DNA of 8,315 nucleotides from Actinomycetota bacterium (GTDB lineage: Bacteria > Actinomycetota > Thermoleophilia > Solirubrobacterales > Thermoleophilaceae), in assembly GCA_005883295.1 (NCBI GenBank), contig VAWV01000029.1:1-8315 (forward strand), in the 5' to 3' direction. The notes below the pieces were generated by a model. The model did not search any database, was not told the origin of the DNA, and was given only the letters and a program-made list of their open reading frames with translations. The translations under genes were made by a program, and so were the position numbers. This document shows, one piece after another, positions 6,067-8,315 of the stretch (position 1 is its first letter; the number at the start of each line of letters is the position of its first letter).

Positions 6067-6906
6067 ATGCCGGCAACGTCGACTACTCAGGAGCAGCGGC
6101 TGATCCAGGCCGCCCGCGGCGGCGACGAGAGCGCCTACGGCCAGCTCGTCGAGTCGTACCGGCGGGAGCTCCACGCGCACTGCTACCGGATGCTCGGCTC
6201 GGTGCACGACGCGGAGGACGCGCTGCAGGAGTCCCTCCTTCGCGCCTGGCGGGGGCTGCCGCGCTTCGAGGGCCGGAGCTCGCTCCGCTCGTGGCTCTAC
6301 ACGATCGCCACGAACACCTGCCTCAACGCGATCGCCCGGCGACCGAAGCGGGTCCTGCCGATCGACTACGCCCCGGCCTCCGATCCCCACGAGGGTCCGG
6401 GCGAGCCGGTGGTGGAGTCGGTCTGGGTCGAGCCCTATCCCGACGAGACGCTCGGCCTGGAGGACGGCTTCGCCTCGCCGGAGGCCCGCTACGAGCAGCG
6501 CGAGGCCGTCGAGCTCGCCTTCGTCGCCGCCCTGCAGAACCTCGCGCCCAACCAGCGCGCGGTCCTGATCCTTCGCGAGGTGCTGGGGTTCTCGGCCCGC
6601 GAGGTGGCGGACTCGCTCGAGACCAGCGTCCCGTCCGTGAACAGCGCGCTTCAGCGGGCGCGCAAGACCGTCGAGGAGCGCCTGCCGGACCAGAGCCAGC
6701 AGGCCACCCTGCGCGCGCTCGGCGACGACAGCCTGCGCGAGGTCGTAGACGGCTACGTGGAGGCGTGGCAGCGCGGCGACGTGGAGGCGGTGGTGTCCAT
6801 GCTCACCGAGGACGCGTCGTTCACGATGCCGCCGCTCCGCACCTGGTTCCACGGGCGCGAGGAGATCGGCATCTTCCTCGACGGTTGGCCGCTTTCGGGG
6901 CTGTAG
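6067..6906 (+). CDS. ECF sigma factor, SigX5/SnoaL type, ending at a premature in-frame TAG
   Basis: 279 codons before a TAG. Region sigma-2 spans about 24-89: 'AHCYRMLGSVHDAEDALQES' binds core RNA polymerase, and 'RSSLRSWLYTIATNTCLN' (70-87) recognises the -10. After a linker, sigma-4 spans about 150-204, with helix-turn-helix 'FSAREVADSLETSVPSVNSAL' (175-195) for -35 recognition. From about 222 ('DSLREVVDGYVEAWQRGDVE...') a SnoaL-like domain begins, as in the SigX5 (TIGR02960-type) and M. tuberculosis SigG-like sigma factors, where a fused C-terminal domain, not an anti-sigma protein, is thought to control activity. That domain is cut in mid-fold after 'GWPLSGL'. The same frame continues downstream (next entry). 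ATG 6067 is preferred over ATG 6058 because AAGGA lies 8 bases before it; at 6058 it would touch the start codon. Confidence 0.88.
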   Translation: MPATSTTQEQRLIQAARGGDESAYGQLVESYRRELHAHCYRMLGSVHDAEDALQESLLRAWRGLPRFEGRSSLRSWLYTIATNTCLNAIARRPKRVLPIDYAPASDPHEGPGEPVVESVWVEPYPDETLGLEDGFASPEARYEQREAVELAFVAALQNLAPNQRAVLILREVLGFSAREVADSLETSVPSVNSALQRARKTVEERLPDQSQQATLRALGDDSLREVVDGYVEAWQRGDVEAVVSMLTEDASFTMPPLRTWFHGREEIGIFLDGWPLSGL

Positions 6907-7173
6907 CGCTGGCGCCCGCTCCTGGTGCGCGCGATCGGCCAAAAGGCGCTGGCGTTCTACAGCTGGGACGACGACGAGCAGGCGTACCTCCCGTTCGCGC
7001 TCAACGTGCTCACGCTGCGCGGCGACCGCATCAGCGACGTCACGGCCTTCATCAGCCGGGCAACGCCGGTTCCCGACCGCGAGGTGATCGCCCGGCTGCC
7101 GGAGCAGCCGCCGGACGCCGAGAGGCTGGCGGCGGCGTTTCAGAACTTCGGGCTGCCGGAGCGGCTCGACTGA
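6907..7173 (+). pseudogene. 3' part of the sigma factor SnoaL-like domain, cut off by TAG at 6904-6906
   Basis: 88 sense codons after the TAG, in the same reading frame as the sigma factor, ending at TGA 7171-7173. 'ALAFYSWD', 'FALNVLTLRGDRISDVTAFI' and the terminal 'FGLPERLD' are the usual end of SnoaL-like SigX5 proteins. With the upstream part they would give one protein of about 368 residues. Codon use still strongly prefers G/C at third positions, so constraint is recent or continuing. An internal GTG (6925) could start a separate peptide, but there is no ribosome site before it. Alternatives are a sequencing or assembly error, a recent nonsense mutation, or readthrough. Confidence 0.8.
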
Positions 7174-7186
7174 GCGCGTAGCCCGG

Positions 7187-7192
7187 TATAAC
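7187..7192 (+). promoter_or_regulatory. -10 element of a probable leaderless promoter for the acylase gene
   Basis: TATAAC lies 7 bases before the GTG start at 7200, the spacing expected when transcription starts on or next to the start codon. No ribosome binding site precedes the GTG. A -35 is poor; TCGACT at 7166-7171 is the nearest match, with a 15-base spacer. Confidence 0.5.
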
Positions 7193-7199
7193 GCGGCAA

Positions 7200-8315
7200 G
7201 TGGGGGGCCGAAGGCGACCGACGCTGATCGGCGCGCTGGCGTGCGCCGTCCTGATCGTCGCGGTGGCGATCGTGGAGCCGGCCGGCAGCGCCGCCGTGCC
7301 AGCGGGTCAGATCACGATCTACCGCGACCGCCACGGCGTCCCCCACATCGAGGCCGGCTCCGGCGACGCGCTCGCGTACGGCACGGGCTACGAGCTGGCG
7401 AAGGAGCGCCCCTTCCTGAGCGTCGGCATCCGGCTCTTCGCTCAGGGGCGGATCTCCGAGCTCGAGGGCAAGGACGTCCTCCCCGCCGACGAGGCGGTGC
7501 GGCGCGACTTCTACGACGCGGCGGACGTGGCGCGTCAGTACGCGCTGCTTCCGGCGGTCATCAAGCGCCAGCTCCAGGCCTTCAGCGTCGGGTTCAACAA
7601 GGGCATGCAGGAGGTGATGCTGGACCCGACGCGCCGTCCGGTGATCTTCGACGCGCTCGGCTACATGCCCGAGCCGTGGAAGCCGACCGACTCGGTGAGC
7701 GTGGTGATGCTCTTCACCTATGTCGAGTTCGCGGGCGAGGGCGGAGCCGGGCAGCTCGGCAACGCGGCGCTGCTGGGCCATCTGACCAAGCGCTTCGGCG
7801 CGCGTCGCGGGCTCGCGATCTGGAACGACCTGCTCTTCAAGAACGACCCGTCCACGCCCACTGTGGGCGGCGGCCAGGCAAACGCGGCGCCACGGTCGAT
7901 CCTGCGGGAGCGGCTGCCGGACCGGGCCCAGCGGCGGCTCGCGGTTCGCTACACGAGCTCGCTGACCAGGGTCGCCCGCGAGCGCGAGGTCCAGGCAACT
8001 GCGCTGCGCGACATCGTGCGGCGGCTGCCCCTGCCGAGGATCGGCTCCTACGGCGCTGCCGTCAGCGGCCACCGCACGCGGAGCGGCGGCGCGCTGCTCC
8101 TCGGGTCGCCGCAGGCCGGCCAGAGCGCGCCCTCGATCTTCTGGCAGCTGGGCCAGCACGCCCCGGGAGTTGACTGCACCGGCTTCACGGTGCCGGGACT
8201 CGGGCCGTGGACGGGCATCGGCTGGTGCAACGACCACGCCTGGACGCTGATCGCCGGCAACATCGGCGAGCAGGTGGACAACTACGTCGAGCGGATCGAT
8301 CCGAAGCACCCGCAG
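7200..8315 (+). CDS. Secreted penicillin-acylase-family Ntn hydrolase, N-terminal 372 residues (continues off the right edge)
   Basis: An open frame from GTG 7200 to the last base. Residues 2-8 are basic, 9-25 hydrophobic ('LIGALACAVLIVAVAIV') and 26-36 polar with small residues: a Sec-type signal peptide, cut probably near residue 32. 'ITIYRDRHGVPHIEA' (38-52) and 'YGTGYELAKERPFLSVGIRLFAQGRISELEG' (in 59-91) are alpha-chain hallmarks. In this family autocleavage before a Ser frees the beta-chain nucleophile; here Gly282-Ser283 fits, followed by 'VSGHRTRSGGALL' and 'GSPQAG'. 'GEQVDNYVERI' (356-366) matches the calcium-site region, with Val359 and Asp360. Relatives cleave amide bonds of penicillins, acyl-homoserine lactones or lipopeptides; the substrate here is unknown. 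The residue after Ser is Tyr, where Asn is usual. It starts 26 bp after the sigma gene's final stop. Confidence 0.9.
   Translation, partial: MGGRRRPTLIGALACAVLIVAVAIVEPAGSAAVPAGQITIYRDRHGVPHIEAGSGDALAYGTGYELAKERPFLSVGIRLFAQGRISELEGKDVLPADEAVRRDFYDAADVARQYALLPAVIKRQLQAFSVGFNKGMQEVMLDPTRRPVIFDALGYMPEPWKPTDSVSVVMLFTYVEFAGEGGAGQLGNAALLGHLTKRFGARRGLAIWNDLLFKNDPSTPTVGGGQANAAPRSILRERLPDRAQRRLAVRYTSSLTRVAREREVQATALRDIVRRLPLPRIGSYGAAVSGHRTRSGGALLLGSPQAGQSAPSIFWQLGQHAPGVDCTGFTVPGLGPWTGIGWCNDHAWTLIAGNIGEQVDNYVERIDPKHPQ

Noticed and set aside
6904..6906. Amber codon as a specially recoded amino acid
   Set aside because: The oxidoreductase and the MFS exporter both end at TAG, so TAG acts as a normal stop here. 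No recoding machinery or structure was seen.
4674..7181. Very long plus-strand open frame (about 835 codons)
   Set aside because: It runs antisense to the MFS and VOC genes and then in a wrong frame across the sigma gene. The translation is rich in Arg, Asp, His and Gly with no domain. Such frames are common opposite G/C-rich third positions.
7140..8309. 389-codon minus-strand frame opposite the acylase gene
   Set aside because: Composition is typical of antisense shadow sequence, and the plus-strand frame has clear acylase motifs and a signal peptide.
1..8315. CRISPR arrays, tRNA/rRNA genes, insertion sequences, prophage or toxin-antitoxin genes
   Set aside because: No regularly spaced repeats, cloverleaf-like segments, transposase motifs or terminal inverted repeats were found by reading both strands. 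Coding sequence fills almost the whole window.

Overview
The window comes from a very G+C-rich, actinobacterium-like genome. The evidence is strong G/C preference at third codon positions, GTG starts, a twin-arginine (Tat) exported protein, a sigma factor with a SnoaL-like C-terminal domain, and a gene that looks leaderless. The mix (stand-alone class III cyclase, DUF1697, DHA2 pump, SnoaL-type sigma factor, penicillin-acylase relative) would suit a Solirubrobacter-type member of the Thermoleophilia, but this is an impression from gene content, not a phylogenetic result.

Layout. (1) 1-603, minus: the start of a Tat-exported, M28-peptidase-like protein whose C-terminus lies off the left edge. 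(2) 663-1100, plus: a VOC/glyoxalase-fold protein, diverging from the first gene across 59 bp. (3) 1063-2896, minus: a compact operon in the order DUF1697 protein, class III nucleotidyl cyclase, TetR-family repressor. The cyclase stop and TetR start share TGATG, and the TetR 3' end overlaps the VOC gene by 38 bp. (4) 2972-4122, plus: clpP, then a Rossmann-fold (F420/NADP oxidoreductase-like) gene joined by a GTGA overlap. A good sigma-70-type promoter precedes clpP. (5) 4119-6003, minus: a VOC gene, then a DHA2-type MFS exporter. The exporter's stop and the oxidoreductase's stop share a 4-bp CTAG palindrome. (6) 6067-7173, plus: an ECF sigma factor of the SigX5/SnoaL type, interrupted by one in-frame TAG. 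(7) 7200-8315, plus: the first 372 codons of a secreted penicillin-acylase-family Ntn hydrolase, probably on a leaderless mRNA; it continues past the right edge.

How the genes may work together. The cyclase/TetR operon looks like a signalling and regulation unit. ClpP is the protease subunit of an ATP-dependent degradation machine, but no clpX or second clpP lies beside it. The VOC/MFS pair looks like a small-molecule handling or export unit and shares a 63-bp divergent promoter region with the sigma factor. Exported hydrolases lie at both edges.

No clear undescribed system is visible. The points most worth checking are the single in-frame amber codon in the sigma factor, followed by 88 intact-looking codons, and the clpP-oxidoreductase coupling. 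There are no RNA genes, CRISPR arrays, insertion sequences or gene-free stretches over 300 bp. All intergenic gaps are under 80 bp.
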